From Natronomonas pharaonis DSM 2160 (lineage in GTDB: Archaea > Halobacteriota > Halobacteria > Halobacteriales > Haloarculaceae): a DNA stretch of 64,000 nt. The stretch lies in the NCBI RefSeq assembly GCF_000026045.1, contig NC_007426.1, positions 248,001-312,000 of the forward strand, read 5' to 3'. Position 1 is the stretch's first letter. Every line of letters starts with the position of its first letter. Under the pieces are notes generated by a model. That model was not told the DNA's origin, did not search any database, and saw only the letters and a program-made list of their open reading frames with translations. Positions 37,820 through 47,091 of the stretch are shown here, piece by piece. The position numbers were made by a program, and so were the translations under genes.

Positions 37820-40231
37820 ATGTCGCTTCCACCCCCGGCTTCGTTCGTGGCAAGCCGAACCGAATACGAGCCCGGGACCCCGGTCGAAGCGGTGTTCCCG
37901 TCGTTCGCCGAAGCCTTCCCGTTCGAGTCGTTCAACCGGATGCAGTCGGCGGCGCTGCCGGCCATCGCCGACCGCGATGACAACGTGGTCGTCAGCGCCC
38001 CGACAGCCAGCGGCAAGACGGCGCTGGCCGAGGCGGCCATCTGTCGGACACTGGACGCCGGCGGGACCGCGCTGTTTCTCGCGCCGTTGCGGGCGCTGAC
38101 AAACGAAAAGGAGTCCGAGTGGGAGCGCTTCGAGTCGCTGGGCTATTCGGTCTACGTCGTCACCGGCGAGCGCGACCTCGACCCGCGGCGGGCCGAGCGG
38201 GCCGACATCCTCGTGATGACGCCCGAAAAGGCCGATTCGGCGACCAGAAAACACGATTCGCCGCGGTATGCGTTCATCACTGACATCGACTGTTGTGTCA
38301 TCGATGAGGTGCATCTGCTCGATTCAGACCGGCGCGGAGCGGTGCTTGAAGTGACCGTCTCGCGGCTCCGCCGGCTCTGTGACCCCCGCGTGGTCGCGCT
38401 GTCGGCGACGATGCAGAACGTCGACGACGTTGCGGCGTGGCTCGATGCGCCGCCCGAATCGACCTTCGAGTTCGGCGACGACTACCGGCCGGTGCCGCTT
38501 TCGGCAACTGTCGAGACCTACGCCCACGGCGACAACGCCTTCGCCGACAAGTACCGGCGGCTCTACCGGGCGCTCGACCTCGCCGAGCCGCACATCAACG
38601 AGGGCGGACAGGCGCTCGTGTTCGTCGCGTCACGGCAGGACACCGTCAGGGCCGCCGAAAAGGCCAGAGACGAACTCGCAGAGCGGGATATCGACATCGG
38701 CGCACGCGGCGACTACGACTTCCATACTGACGCCGCCGAACTGGAAAACGACACGCTCCGGAAGTCGGTTGTCGACGGCGTCGGCTTCCACCACGCCGGC
38801 CTCTCGAAGGCCGACAAAGACCGGGTCGAGGAGTGGTTCAAGCAGGGCAAGATTCAGCTGCTGTTCTCGACGTCGACGCTGGCGTGGGGCGTCAACCTCC
38901 CGGCTCGGTGTGTGGTCATCCGTGATACAAAGCTTCACGACCCGCTGGAAGGCGAAGTCGACATCAGTCCGCTGGATATCCTCCAGATGCTCGGTCGCGC
39001 CGGGCGGCCGGGATACGACGACGCCGGCTACGCCCACATCGTCTGTGACGGGAGCGACGCCGACAAATACCGACAGCTCCTCCGGGACGGCAAACCTATC
39101 GAGTCGCGGCTGGCCGAGACGCTGGATTCGCATCTGAACGCCGAGATCGCGCTGGGGGTTGTCGACGACATCGACGACGTGCTCTCGTGGTTGGAGACGA
39201 CGTTCTACTACGCACGCGCTCAAAGCGCCCCCGGGAAGTACGAGGCGGGCGACTCGCTTCGGGACCGGGTGTCGGCGACGCTCGAGCGGCTTGTCGACGG
39301 CGGCTTCGTCGACCAGTCCGGATTGAATATCGAGCCGACGGGGCTCGGCAGGCTCACCTCGCAGTTCTACCTCCAACTCAACACCGCAGAATCGTTCGAC
39401 GCGCTGTGTCAGCGTGCGGCAAGCAACGAGAGCCCGCCCATCGACGAGTCGACAGTGTTGCGTGCTGTCGCCGACGCGGCGGCCTTCGACAGTGTCTCCG
39501 CACGGCGGGACGAGCGCGAGGCCTTCGAGGCCGTTCTCGGCCACGAGGGCGACGACCTCGACGACGGCAACCGAAAGGTGTTGGCGATTCTCCGAGCGGG
39601 GATGGACGGGACGACGCCCGGCGAACTGCAAAGCGACGCGTGGGTCATCAGGCGGAACGCCCGCCGGCTGCTCGCGGCGCTGCGGGCCTTCTGTGAGCGT
39701 TTTGCCGACCCGCGTGACGCCAACCTCGTCCGCCGCATCGAGGCGCGCATCGAGCACGGCGTCAGCGACGATACCGTCGGGCTGGTCGCCATCGAGGGCG
39801 TCGGTACGGGACGGGCTCAGACGCTCGCCGAGGCCGGCATCGACAGTCCGGCAGCGGTTCGGGCCGCCGGCGTCGACGGGCTTCGAAAAGCGGGCCTCAG
39901 CGAAAGCGTCGCCGAGCGGATACACGAGCAGGCCCGCGACCTGCCGGCCCTCGATTTCGACTGGAAAGATATCCCCGACCGTATCAGACACGGGGAGAAC
40001 ACGATGGGCGAGGTGACCATCAAAAACGCCGGCGGCGGGGAGCCCGCCGGGATTCGCGTGACCGTAAACGGCGTCGAGATGACCCAGCAAACCAGCTACC
40101 TCGGCGAGGCGACGGTTCCGGTCGGGGTTTTCGGCGGCGACGCGGAGACGCTCACCTACGAAGTCGAGGTCGCGTTTCCGAACCTGCCGCTGCGGCCGGT
40201 CGTCGACAGCCGGACCGTCGACGTTGCGTGA
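37820..40231 (+). CDS. Hel308/Ski2-type helicase paralogue with extra C-terminal beta domain
   Basis: An 803-residue SF2 helicase. Walker A is PTASGKT (61-67). IDEVHLLDSD, ALSATMQNV, FHHAGLSKADKD and QMLGRAGRPG give the Ski2/Hel308 core. A winged helix and ratchet follow. A helix-hairpin-helix (VAIEGVGTGRAQTLAEAGI, about residues 655-700) is equivalent to Hel308 domain 5. Unlike Hel308 it continues about 90 residues with a beta-rich domain (MGEVTIKNAGGGEPAGIRVTVNG...TLTYEVEVAFP), recalling the FN3/C2-like end of Sec63 units in Brr2/ASCC3 helicases. It is divergent from lipA. Separate from the Hel308 at 1-1545. Confidence 0.92.
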   Translation: MSLPPPASFVASRTEYEPGTPVEAVFPSFAEAFPFESFNRMQSAALPAIADRDDNVVVSAPTASGKTALAEAAICRTLDAGGTALFLAPLRALTNEKESEWERFESLGYSVYVVTGERDLDPRRAERADILVMTPEKADSATRKHDSPRYAFITDIDCCVIDEVHLLDSDRRGAVLEVTVSRLRRLCDPRVVALSATMQNVDDVAAWLDAPPESTFEFGDDYRPVPLSATVETYAHGDNAFADKYRRLYRALDLAEPHINEGGQALVFVASRQDTVRAAEKARDELAERDIDIGARGDYDFHTDAAELENDTLRKSVVDGVGFHHAGLSKADKDRVEEWFKQGKIQLLFSTSTLAWGVNLPARCVVIRDTKLHDPLEGEVDISPLDILQMLGRAGRPGYDDAGYAHIVCDGSDADKYRQLLRDGKPIESRLAETLDSHLNAEIALGVVDDIDDVLSWLETTFYYARAQSAPGKYEAGDSLRDRVSATLERLVDGGFVDQSGLNIEPTGLGRLTSQFYLQLNTAESFDALCQRAASNESPPIDESTVLRAVADAAAFDSVSARRDEREAFEAVLGHEGDDLDDGNRKVLAILRAGMDGTTPGELQSDAWVIRRNARRLLAALRAFCERFADPRDANLVRRIEARIEHGVSDDTVGLVAIEGVGTGRAQTLAEAGIDSPAAVRAAGVDGLRKAGLSESVAERIHEQARDLPALDFDWKDIPDRIRHGENTMGEVTIKNAGGGEPAGIRVTVNGVEMTQQTSYLGEATVPVGVFGGDAETLTYEVEVAFPNLPLRPVVDSRTVDVA

Positions 40232-40541
40232 GTCCGGGCGGATATTTCGAACCCCCTCGTTTCGTGTGGATATGGGGCAAATACCGCTGGTTATGGGTTT
40301 CCCGGAGTACCGGCAATCGCCTCGAAATCCCCTTTTAGCGCCTCAGTTGTCTGTAATCGACCGCACGTGATTGTGTCACGAATGGGGTCGGCGGAGAGTG
40401 TCAGTCGGTTGGTTCCATCCGAAACGGTGGTCCGGTGGCGGATACCGAACCCCAGACGCGGTCAGTTTTTATTGTTTCCGTGCCGGTGTCCGTTCCGAGC
40501 GGCCCGTAACTTTCACCGCCCCGCCCGTCCAACCGCCGGGC
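40232..40541. other. 310-bp intergenic region, no gene seen
   Basis: Contains an AT-rich TTTTTATT near 40465-40472, which could be a promoter element with a leader of about 45 nt before the RidA start, and a CCCCTTTTAGC T-run near 40331-40341 that could end the helicase transcript. No short frame with an RBS or well-placed TATA box was found. Confidence 0.35.
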
Positions 40542-40925
40542 ATGAGCAAAGAGATCGTCTCTACGGACGAGGCACCGGCCGCCGCGGGCGCGTACAGTCA
40601 GGCCACGACCGACGGCAACCTGATTTTTACTGCCGGGCAAATCGCGATGACCCCGGACGGCGACTCGCTCGCCGACGAGCCAATCGAGGTCCAGACGGAA
40701 CGGGCGCTCAAGAACCTCGAAGCCGTACTCGAAGCGGCGGGAGCGGGGCTCGACGACGTGCTCAAGACAACCGTCTATTTGGCCGACATCGACGACTTCG
40801 AGGCGATGAACGGAACCTACGCCGACTTCTTCGACGGAGAGCCGCCGGCCCGGTCGGCGGTCGAGGCTGGCGACCTGCCGCTCGGGATGGGCGTCGAAAT
40901 CGAGGCCGTCGCAACTAAGCCGTGA
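40542..40925 (+). CDS. ridA: RidA/YjgF family imine deaminase
   Basis: A 127-residue homotrimeric protein hydrolysing reactive enamine/imine intermediates from PLP enzymes. AAAGAYSQATTDGNLIFTAGQIAM, VYLADIDDFEAMN and PPARSAVEAGDLPLGMGVEIEAVA cover the family signature, including the active-site Arg in PARSAV. The ATG at 40542 (MSKEIVSTDEAPAAAG) gives the typical length; upstream residues are not family-like. Its stop overlaps the GTG of the next gene. Confidence 0.94.
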   Translation: MSKEIVSTDEAPAAAGAYSQATTDGNLIFTAGQIAMTPDGDSLADEPIEVQTERALKNLEAVLEAAGAGLDDVLKTTVYLADIDDFEAMNGTYADFFDGEPPARSAVEAGDLPLGMGVEIEAVATKP

Positions 40926-41128
40926 AGCCGCGGCGGAAGTCGGCGCTGCTGTGGGGTGCGGTCGCGGCGCTTTCGTTTCTGGTGCTCCATCAGGGCTATC
41001 TGCTCGCCGGCGGGGCGTTTCTCGGCGTCGGGCCGGTCGCGGCCGTCACGGTCGCCGTCTTCGTCGGCGGTGCGGCCGTGAGCTACTACGCCGAAGGGCG
41101 GTTCGGCCTGTTCGGCTGGCGGCGCTGA
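40922..41128 (+). CDS. 68-residue membrane protein
   Basis: Two TM helices (about 8-27 and 33-52) and basic ends (MKPRRKSALL..., FGLFGWRR). GTG start overlapping the ridA stop by 4 bases (GTGA), so it is translationally coupled to ridA. Function unknown. Confidence 0.7.
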   Translation: MKPRRKSALLWGAVAALSFLVLHQGYLLAGGAFLGVGPVAAVTVAVFVGGAAVSYYAEGRFGLFGWRR

Positions 41129-41161
41129 TTGGGCCATGGCACCCGACCGCAACGCGAAGCC

Positions 41162-41167
41162 TTTAAA
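41162..41167 (+). promoter_or_regulatory. TATA box of tRNA-Ser
   Basis: TTTAAA lies 27-32 bp before the tRNA 5' end at 41194. Confidence 0.6.
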
Positions 41168-41193
41168 CGGCCGACTCCGGTACTGTAGACTGA

Positions 41194-41275
41194 GCCAGGA
41201 TGGCCGAACGGTAAGGCGCACGCCTGGAAAGCGTGTTCCCTTCCGGGATTCTGGGTTCAAATCCCAGTCCTGGCG
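41194..41275 (+). tRNA. tRNA-Ser (anticodon GGA)
   Basis: Class II tRNA. Acceptor stem GCCAGGA (41194-41200) pairs with TCCTGGC (41268-41274), discriminator G at 41275. Anticodon stem CACGC/GCGTG has loop CTGGAAA, giving anticodon GGA at 41226-41228 (reads UCC/UCU). A long variable arm (TTCCCTTCCGGGA) is followed by CTGGG TTCAAAT CCCAG as the T-arm. No encoded CCA and no intron. Confidence 0.95.
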
Positions 41276-41533
41276 CTTCTTCCCGTTGCATTGACGACCA
41301 GCCCCGTGTCCGTCGGCAAGGGAGCGGTCCGACGGGCAACTGCGTGCTTATATACTGGCCGGTCGGGGCGCATCGGACGACTGTTCCAACCGGTTGGCTC
41401 TGTCCGCGCCATCGTTTGACACACCGGCGCTTTACACTGGTTTTCGGTGTTCTTGCCGGGGCTACCGCCGGAGCCGTCGCTGAGCCCCAACAGTCACTTT
41501 TATATAGAACCGTAGACAATCATTCGGACGACT
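41276..41533. other. intergenic region before thermosome gene
   Basis: 258 bp with no supported gene. It ends in the strong thermosome TATA box. Confidence 0.4.
41499..41506 (+). promoter_or_regulatory. TATA box of thermosome gene
   Basis: TTTATATA lies 28-35 bp before the ATG at 41534, among the strongest TATA matches in the window, in line with the high and heat-inducible expression known for haloarchaeal cct genes. Confidence 0.65.
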
Positions 41534-43219
41534 ATGAGCCAACAGCAGCAGATGGGAGGTCAGCCGATGATCATTCTCGGCGAAGACTCCCAACGGATGA
41601 AGGACCGCGACGCCCAGTCGCACAACATCGCGGCGGCGAAGGCGGTCGCAGAGTCGGTACGCTCGACGCTCGGCCCGAAGGGCATGGACAAGATGCTCGT
41701 TTCCTCGATGGGCGACATCACCGTCACCAACGACGGCGTCACCATCCTCGAAGAGATGGACATCGACAACCCGACGGCCTCGATGATTGTCGAGGTCGCC
41801 GAGACGCAGGAAGACGAAGCCGGCGACGGCACGACGACGGCCGTCTCCATCGCGGGCGAGCTTCTGAAGAACGCCGAGGACCTCCTCGAACAGGACATCC
41901 ACCCGACGGCTATCATCAAGGGCTTCCACCTCGCAAGCGACCGAGCCCGCGAGGAAGTTGACAACGTCGCCACTGAGGTCGACCCCAAAGACACCGAGCT
42001 CCTGAAGAAGGTCGCCGAAACGTCGATGACCGGCAAGGGCGCGGAACTCGAAAAGGACGTTCTCGCCCAGCTCGTCGTCGACGCCGTACAGGCTGTCACC
42101 GTCGACACCGACGACGGCGAAACCGTCGTCGACCTCGAGTTCATCAACACCGAGACGCAAACCGGCCGCTCGGCCGGCGAGTCGGAGCTGCTGGAAGGGG
42201 CCGTCATCAGCAAAGAGCCCGTCCACGCCGACATGCCGACCGAAGCCGACGACGCCGACGTGCTCCTCATCGACGAGGCCATCGAGGTCGAGGACACCGA
42301 CGCCGACGCCAGCCTCCAGCTCGACAGCCCCGACCAACTGCAGGAGTTCATCGACAAGGAAGAAGAGCAGCTCCGCGAGAAGGTCGACGCTATCGCTGCG
42401 ACCGGCGCTGACGTCGTCTTCTGTCAGCGCGGCATCGACGACCTCGCCGAGCATTTCCTCGCCAAGGAAGGTATCATCGCTGCGTCCCGAGTGAAAAAGA
42501 GCGACCTCAGCTTCCTCAAGGAGGTCACCGAAGCCACCATCGTCTCCGACATCGACACGCTCGACGCCGAGGCGCTCGGCTCCGCCGATGTCCGCTTCGA
42601 CAGCGACGAGGAGCTGTTCTACGTCGAAGGAACCGGCGACCAGCCCCACGGTGTCACGATGCTGCTGCGTGGCTCGACCGGGCACGTCGTCGACGAGCTC
42701 GAACGCGGTATCGGCGACGCGCTTGACGTTGTCGCCCAGACCGTCTCCGACGGCCGCGTCCTCGCCGGCGGCGGTGCCGTCGAGGTTGAGGTCGCCCGCC
42801 GCGTCCGCGACTACGCCGACAGCGTCTCCGGCCGCGAGCAGCTAGCCGTCGAGGCCTTCGCCGACGCGCTGGAGCTCGTCCCGCGCGTTCTTGCGGAAAA
42901 CGCCGGTCTCGACTCCATCGACACGCTTGTCGACCTGCGCGCAGCCCACGAAGACGGCGACGAGGCCGCCGGCCTCGATGTCTTCAGCGGTGACGTCGTC
43001 GACACCTTCGACGCCGGTGTCGTTGAGTCGGCGCACGCGAAACAGCAGGCGCTGTCGTCCGCGACTGAGGCCGCAAACCTCGTCCTCAAGATCGACGACA
43101 TCATCGCCGCCGACGAGCTGTCCACCGAGGGCGACGAGCCCGAGGGCGGTGCTGGCGGCATGGGCGGCGGCATGGGCGGCATGGGCGGTATGGGCGGCGG
43201 CATGGGCGGCATGATGTAA
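41534..43219 (+). CDS. thermosome (group II chaperonin) subunit
   Basis: A 561-residue subunit of the cytosolic ATP-driven chaperonin. LGPKGMDKMLV, ITVTNDGVTILEEM, EAGDGTTTAVSIAGELL and LLRGSTGHVVDELERGIGDAL are the group II signatures. The C-terminus is an acidic stretch followed by a Gly-Gly-Met repeat tail (about residues 536-561), which points into the folding chamber. It is monocistronic. Haloarchaea have two or three paralogues, so alpha/beta assignment is left open. Confidence 0.98.
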   Translation: MSQQQQMGGQPMIILGEDSQRMKDRDAQSHNIAAAKAVAESVRSTLGPKGMDKMLVSSMGDITVTNDGVTILEEMDIDNPTASMIVEVAETQEDEAGDGTTTAVSIAGELLKNAEDLLEQDIHPTAIIKGFHLASDRAREEVDNVATEVDPKDTELLKKVAETSMTGKGAELEKDVLAQLVVDAVQAVTVDTDDGETVVDLEFINTETQTGRSAGESELLEGAVISKEPVHADMPTEADDADVLLIDEAIEVEDTDADASLQLDSPDQLQEFIDKEEEQLREKVDAIAATGADVVFCQRGIDDLAEHFLAKEGIIAASRVKKSDLSFLKEVTEATIVSDIDTLDAEALGSADVRFDSDEELFYVEGTGDQPHGVTMLLRGSTGHVVDELERGIGDALDVVAQTVSDGRVLAGGGAVEVEVARRVRDYADSVSGREQLAVEAFADALELVPRVLAENAGLDSIDTLVDLRAAHEDGDEAAGLDVFSGDVVDTFDAGVVESAHAKQQALSSATEAANLVLKIDDIIAADELSTEGDEPEGGAGGMGGGMGGMGGMGGGMGGMM

Positions 43220-43298
43220 GCCCGGCCGCAGCCAACGTACTGTCATACGCATCCCCTCGACGTTCACACGCTCGTTTCCGACGACGCACTCACACCCC

Positions 43299-43306
43299 TA
43301 TTTTTT
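43299..43306 (+). promoter_or_regulatory. TATA-like box of cupin gene
   Basis: TATTTTTT lies 28-35 bp before the ATG at 43334. Confidence 0.45.
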
Positions 43307-43333
43307 GTGGCTGCATCGCCCATAGCGGTCCGT

Positions 43334-43801
43334 ATGGAGACCGTTGACATTGACGACATCGATAGCTGGATGGGACCGGCAAGCGTCAAGCGACCGGTCG
43401 GGAAGGCACTCGGTGCGGAGGAACTGGCGCTGAACTACTACGAACTCGCGCCGGGAGAGAGTTTCGCGTTCGGCTATCACGCCCACGAGAAACAGGAGGA
43501 GGTGTTCTACGTTCTCGACGGGACGGTTACGTTCGAGACCGACGACGGCGAGGTCGTCGTCGAAGACGGGGAGGCAATCTATTTCGAAGCCGGCGAGTTC
43601 CAGCGCGGGGTCAACGAAAGCGACGAGCGAGTCCGGGCGCTCGCTGTCGGTGCACCCGCCGAGACCGAGGAGCTGACGCTGCTGCGGGCCTGTGAGAGCT
43701 GTGACGGGCGGACAGAACAGGAGATAGAGCCGACAGCAGACCGGGATGCGCTCATCACCCGGTGTGTCGACTGCGGGACCGAGACCGGTCGGTTCTCGTG
43801 A
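43334..43801 (+). CDS. cupin domain protein with C-terminal zinc ribbon
   Basis: A 155-residue protein. A single cupin barrel (about 25-110) has the metal-binding G-x5-H-x-H-x3-E pattern in FGYHAHEKQEEVFYVLDG; the second-motif His is replaced (FQRGVNE). A C-terminal CESC...CVDC pair (about residues 122-148) suggests a treble-clef or zinc ribbon. This suggests a metal-dependent sensor or small enzyme, but no substrate can be given. The next gene is 49 bp downstream. Confidence 0.85.
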   Translation: METVDIDDIDSWMGPASVKRPVGKALGAEELALNYYELAPGESFAFGYHAHEKQEEVFYVLDGTVTFETDDGEVVVEDGEAIYFEAGEFQRGVNESDERVRALAVGAPAETEELTLLRACESCDGRTEQEIEPTADRDALITRCVDCGTETGRFS

Positions 43802-43850
43802 CCGGCAGACGTGTCGGGGCACATATGCCTCGGGAGCCCGTAGCCAGCGT

Positions 43851-44219
43851 ATGAGCGACGCCACGTTCGTCTACGACGACGACTGCGGCTTCTGCAAGTG
43901 GTGGGCCGATTTCTTCGCCCAACGGACCGACCTCGCGATGGTCGGCTTCGACGAGTTATCGGAGGCACAACTGGAGCGGCTCCCCGACGACTACGAGGAC
44001 TGTTCACACCTGCTGACCGATGCGGCGGTGTACTCCTGTGGAGCCGCAATCGAGCAGGCGCTGGCCGAGGCCGATATCCCGCCGGGGTCGGAGGAGGTCT
44101 TCGGCTTCCTGCGGACATTTGAGGACTACGAGCGGTTCCGGGAGCGGGCCTACCGCGAGGTCGCCGACCGCCGGGGGTTGTGGGGACAGTTCGTCTCGAA
44201 AGACCGGGTCGACGGCTAG
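43851..44219 (+). CDS. DCC/DUF393 thiol-disulfide oxidoreductase-like protein
   Basis: A 122-residue thioredoxin-like protein. [17 protein letters not shown] carries the YDGxCxxC-type motif that defines the DCC family. Further cysteines ([17 protein letters not shown]) are present. Soluble and cytosolic. Its last 4 bases overlap the convergent engB. Confidence 0.85.
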
Positions 44220-44836
44220 AAGAACTTAAAGAGGTCGTCGCGCTTCTGTTCGTGGAGGTGATGTCTGACCGCCTGGTTGAGCGGCTCGATGGAGCCGCGC
44301 TTTGCCGAAATCGGGGCCAGCATCTCGTCGAACTGTTGCCACGGCGGATACAGGCCGAGCCGTTCGGCCAGTTCGTCGAGCCGCTCGTCGCGGTCGTCGA
44401 CTTTGTCCATCTTGTTGACGGCGACGACGGTCGGAATCCCGAGCTCCTGGAGGAACCCGAACATCTCGACGTCGTGTGGAATCTCGTCGGGGCCGGAGTG
44501 GCGGTCGATAATGTCGACGACTGCCTTGCCATCGACGACCAAAATGCCGGCGAGGATGTTGTCAGCGTGCGCCTCAATGTACTGGACGACATCACGCTTG
44601 ATGGATTCGCGAACGTCTTCGGGAACGCCGGACATGAAGCCGAAGCCGGGAAGGTCGGTGATGACGAAGTCGTCGCCGGCCCAGTCGTAGTGGTTCGGCT
44701 TCGTCGTGACGCCGGGGCTGCCGCCAGTAGCAAAGCTATCGTGGCCCGTTATTTCACGCATCAGGGTCGACTTGCCGACGTTGGACCGCCCGACGAGGAC
44801 GATTTCGTCAGCCCGGTTCGGGCGTGTCTCGAACAT
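44216..44836 (-). CDS. engB: EngB/YsxC-type ribosome-associated GTPase
   Basis: A 206-residue TRAFAC GTPase. G1 is GRSNVGKST (16-24), G2 is GVTTKP, G3 DLPG, G4 NKMDK (141-145) and G5 SAK. The bacterial homologue acts in large-subunit ribosome assembly; the archaeal role is less clear. The start at 44836 is supported by a leftward TATA-like GGCTTATCC about 26 bp upstream; the open frame extends far upstream but is only a shadow of the opposite gene. Confidence 0.93.
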
Positions 44837-44865
44837 ACTATCGGTTGACCGTTCGGCGGGATAAG

Positions 44866-44877
44866 CCGACCGGTCGG
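44866..44877. promoter_or_regulatory. 12-bp palindrome between divergent promoters
   Basis: Perfect palindrome CCGACCGGTCGG sits between the engB and DUF389 TATA elements, a possible operator. Confidence 0.35.
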
Positions 44878-44897
44878 GGGCGACGGTATCAGCTACT

Positions 44898-44904
44898 GTT
44901 ATAC
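44898..44904 (+). promoter_or_regulatory. TATA-like box of the DUF389 gene
   Basis: GTTATAC lies 23-29 bp before the GTG at 44927 and too close to the TTG at 44918, which favours the GTG start. Confidence 0.5.
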
Positions 44905-44926
44905 ATTCGGGCATCGATTGGCCGAC

Positions 44927-46228
44927 GTGCGACTCGTTCAGGTGACTATCCCGGCGGGCAAACGCGAGGCGGTGTTGCGGGTTCTTGACGAAGAGGGCAT
45001 CGACTACGTCGTCACCGACGAGACGAGCGGCCGAGAATACACCGCGGTCGCGTACTTCCCGCTGCCGACAAGCGCTGTCGAGCCGATTCTCGAACAACTC
45101 CGGGATGTCGGGCTTGAGCGGGAAGCGTACACCGTCGTTGTAAGCGCCGAGACGGTCGTCTCCAAGCGGTTCGATGACCTCAAGGACAGCTACGCCGAGA
45201 AAGAAGAAAGCGAAGAGCGAATCGCTCGACAGGAAATCGAGGCCCGGGCCGAAGAGCTTGCCGCCTCGATTCCCACGTACGTCGTGATGACTATCGTCTC
45301 GGCGGTCATCGCTACTGCCGGCCTCCTGTTGGACTCGCCGGCGACGGTTGTCGGCTCGATGGTCATCGCGCCGCTCATTGGCCCGGCGATGACGACGGCG
45401 GTTGGCAGCGTCATCGACGACGCCGAACTCTTCCAGCGTGGGGTTAGCCTGCAGGTCGTCGGCATCGTGTTGGCGGTCGCGGCGGCGACGGTCTTTGCCG
45501 TCTTCGTGCAGGTGATGAACCTCGTTCCGCCCGGCTTGGACCCACTCTCGCTCGCGGAGGTCGAAGAGCGGCTCTCGCCGAACTTCCTCTCGCTTGCGGT
45601 CGCTATCGGGGCCGGTATCGCCGGCGCGGTCAGCCTGATGACCGGCATCTCGGCCGCGCTCGTCGGCGTCATGATAGCTGTGGCGCTCATTCCGCCGGCA
45701 GCGACCGTCGGTATCGGCATCGCCTACAGCGACCCTGCCCTTGCCGTCGGGTCGGCGGTGCTCGTGGCGGTCAACATGCTCTCGATAAACCTCGCGTCGC
45801 TCATCGTCCTGTGGTATGCTGGCTACCGCCCGGAGCACTTCTTCCGGCGCGATAAGGCCCGTATCGCGACGCTAAAGCGGGTTGCAGTGCTCGTTGTCGC
45901 GATTGCGGTGCTGTCGCTGTTCCTCGGCGGCGTCACATACGATTCCTACCAGAGCGCACAGACTGAGCAGGATATCCGGAATGCTATCGATACTGAATTG
46001 GAGGACCCGGTGTACGCTGGCTACACGCTCGTCGAACTCGAAGTCGAGACGACGGCGGAGAATCTGCTGTTCCAGCGACCGACGGCGGCGACAGTTACTG
46101 TCGGTGTCCCGCCGGATGCCGGCAGGCCGGGGCTGGCGACCGGTATCGAGACGCGGGTGGCCGCTGAGGCCGGCGTCGACATCGATATCGACGTGTTCTA
46201 TCTCGAACGCGAGCGTGGTGCCGGTTAG
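44927..46228 (+). CDS. DUF389/TIGR00341 membrane protein
   Basis: A 433-residue protein. A ferredoxin-fold-like N-terminal domain ([29 protein letters not shown], 1-75) and a charged coil precede about six TM segments. Those contain [34 protein letters not shown], the DUF389 signature. A C-terminal extracytoplasmic domain (about 330-433) follows. The function of the family is unknown. A GTG start is chosen from promoter spacing and the usual MRLVQV N-terminus. Confidence 0.9.
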
Positions 46229-46253
46229 TCAAGCGGCGGTTTGACATTACACC

Positions 46254-46260
46254 GTTTATA
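46254..46260 (+). promoter_or_regulatory. TATA box of SIMPL gene
   Basis: GTTTATA lies 29-35 bp before the ATG at 46289. Confidence 0.5.
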
Positions 46261-46288
46261 AGCCCTGTTCGCGAGTCGGCTCGTCTGT

Positions 46289-47035
46289 ATGCAACGAGAC
46301 ACGCTTTCGATACTGATTGTCACCGCATCGCTGTTGGCGATGGCGCTTGTTGGAGCCGCTGTCGTCTCACCAATCGGGGCCGACGACCCGGCGTCCGACG
46401 CCGACCGAACCATCACCGTCGACGCGAGCGGCGGAGCCGACACCGAACCCGACCGCGGCGTCGTCAGCACAGCGGCGGTCGCTGAGGGTGACGACCCTGC
46501 CGCGGTCCGCGATGAACTCAACGAACGCGCCGACGCGCTCCGGACAAACCTCGAAGCAGCGGGGCTGACCGACGACGACTACGAGACGACCGAGTACCGA
46601 ATCAACGAACCCCGCCGACCGCCACGCGAGGAGGGCACCGACGAACCCGACTACCGTGGCACCCACAGCTTCACGGTCGACCTCGACGACCCCGATAGAA
46701 TCGGCACGGTCATCGATGCCGCCGCGGATGCCGACGCCGAGGTCGGCGACATTGAGTTCACGCTATCGGAGACCGTTCGCGACGAACTCCGCGAGGACGC
46801 CATCGACAACGCAATGGGTGATGCTCGGGTGCAGGCCGACAGCATCGCCGACAACGGCGCCCTGCAGGTGACCGGCGTCGCCCACGTCGACGCAACCCAG
46901 CGGAGCTTCAGCACAGTCAGCTACGAAGTCGCCGCGACGCCGGCACCCGAAGACGACGCTGCCACGGATGTCGATACCGGCGACGTATCGGTGACATACG
47001 ACGTCGAGGTCACGTACAACGCCACGGCGAACTGA
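46289..47035 (+). CDS. SIMPL (DUF541) domain exported protein
   Basis: A 248-residue protein with an N-terminal hydrophobic signal/anchor (about 8-28). A SIMPL domain follows: ITVDASGGADTEPDRGVVSTAAVAEGDDPAAVRDELNERADAL, the repeat-like AAGLTDDDYETTEYRI, and VTYDVEVTYNATAN at the end. Homologues (BP26-like) form large periplasmic rings; the haloarchaeal role is unknown. Probably displayed outside the membrane. Confidence 0.88.
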   Translation: MQRDTLSILIVTASLLAMALVGAAVVSPIGADDPASDADRTITVDASGGADTEPDRGVVSTAAVAEGDDPAAVRDELNERADALRTNLEAAGLTDDDYETTEYRINEPRRPPREEGTDEPDYRGTHSFTVDLDDPDRIGTVIDAAADADAEVGDIEFTLSETVRDELREDAIDNAMGDARVQADSIADNGALQVTGVAHVDATQRSFSTVSYEVAATPAPEDDAATDVDTGDVSVTYDVEVTYNATAN

Positions 47036-47059
47036 CGGGAGAAGCTGGGCCAGGCGGCC

Positions 47060-47067
47060 GTTTTATC
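47060..47067 (+). promoter_or_regulatory. TATA box of the 47092 gene
   Basis: GTTTTATC lies 25-32 bp before the ATG at 47092. Confidence 0.5.
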
Positions 47068-47091
47068 ACTCTTGGCGACCTGAGACGTCGT

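Noticed and set aside
38630-40090. 486-codon open frame antisense to the helicase paralogue
   Set aside because: Shadow of a protein with complete SF2 motifs.
43140-43216. GGC/ATG-rich repeats at the end of the thermosome gene as a mobile or satellite repeat
   Set aside because: This is the normal Gly-Gly-Met C-terminal tail of group II chaperonins.
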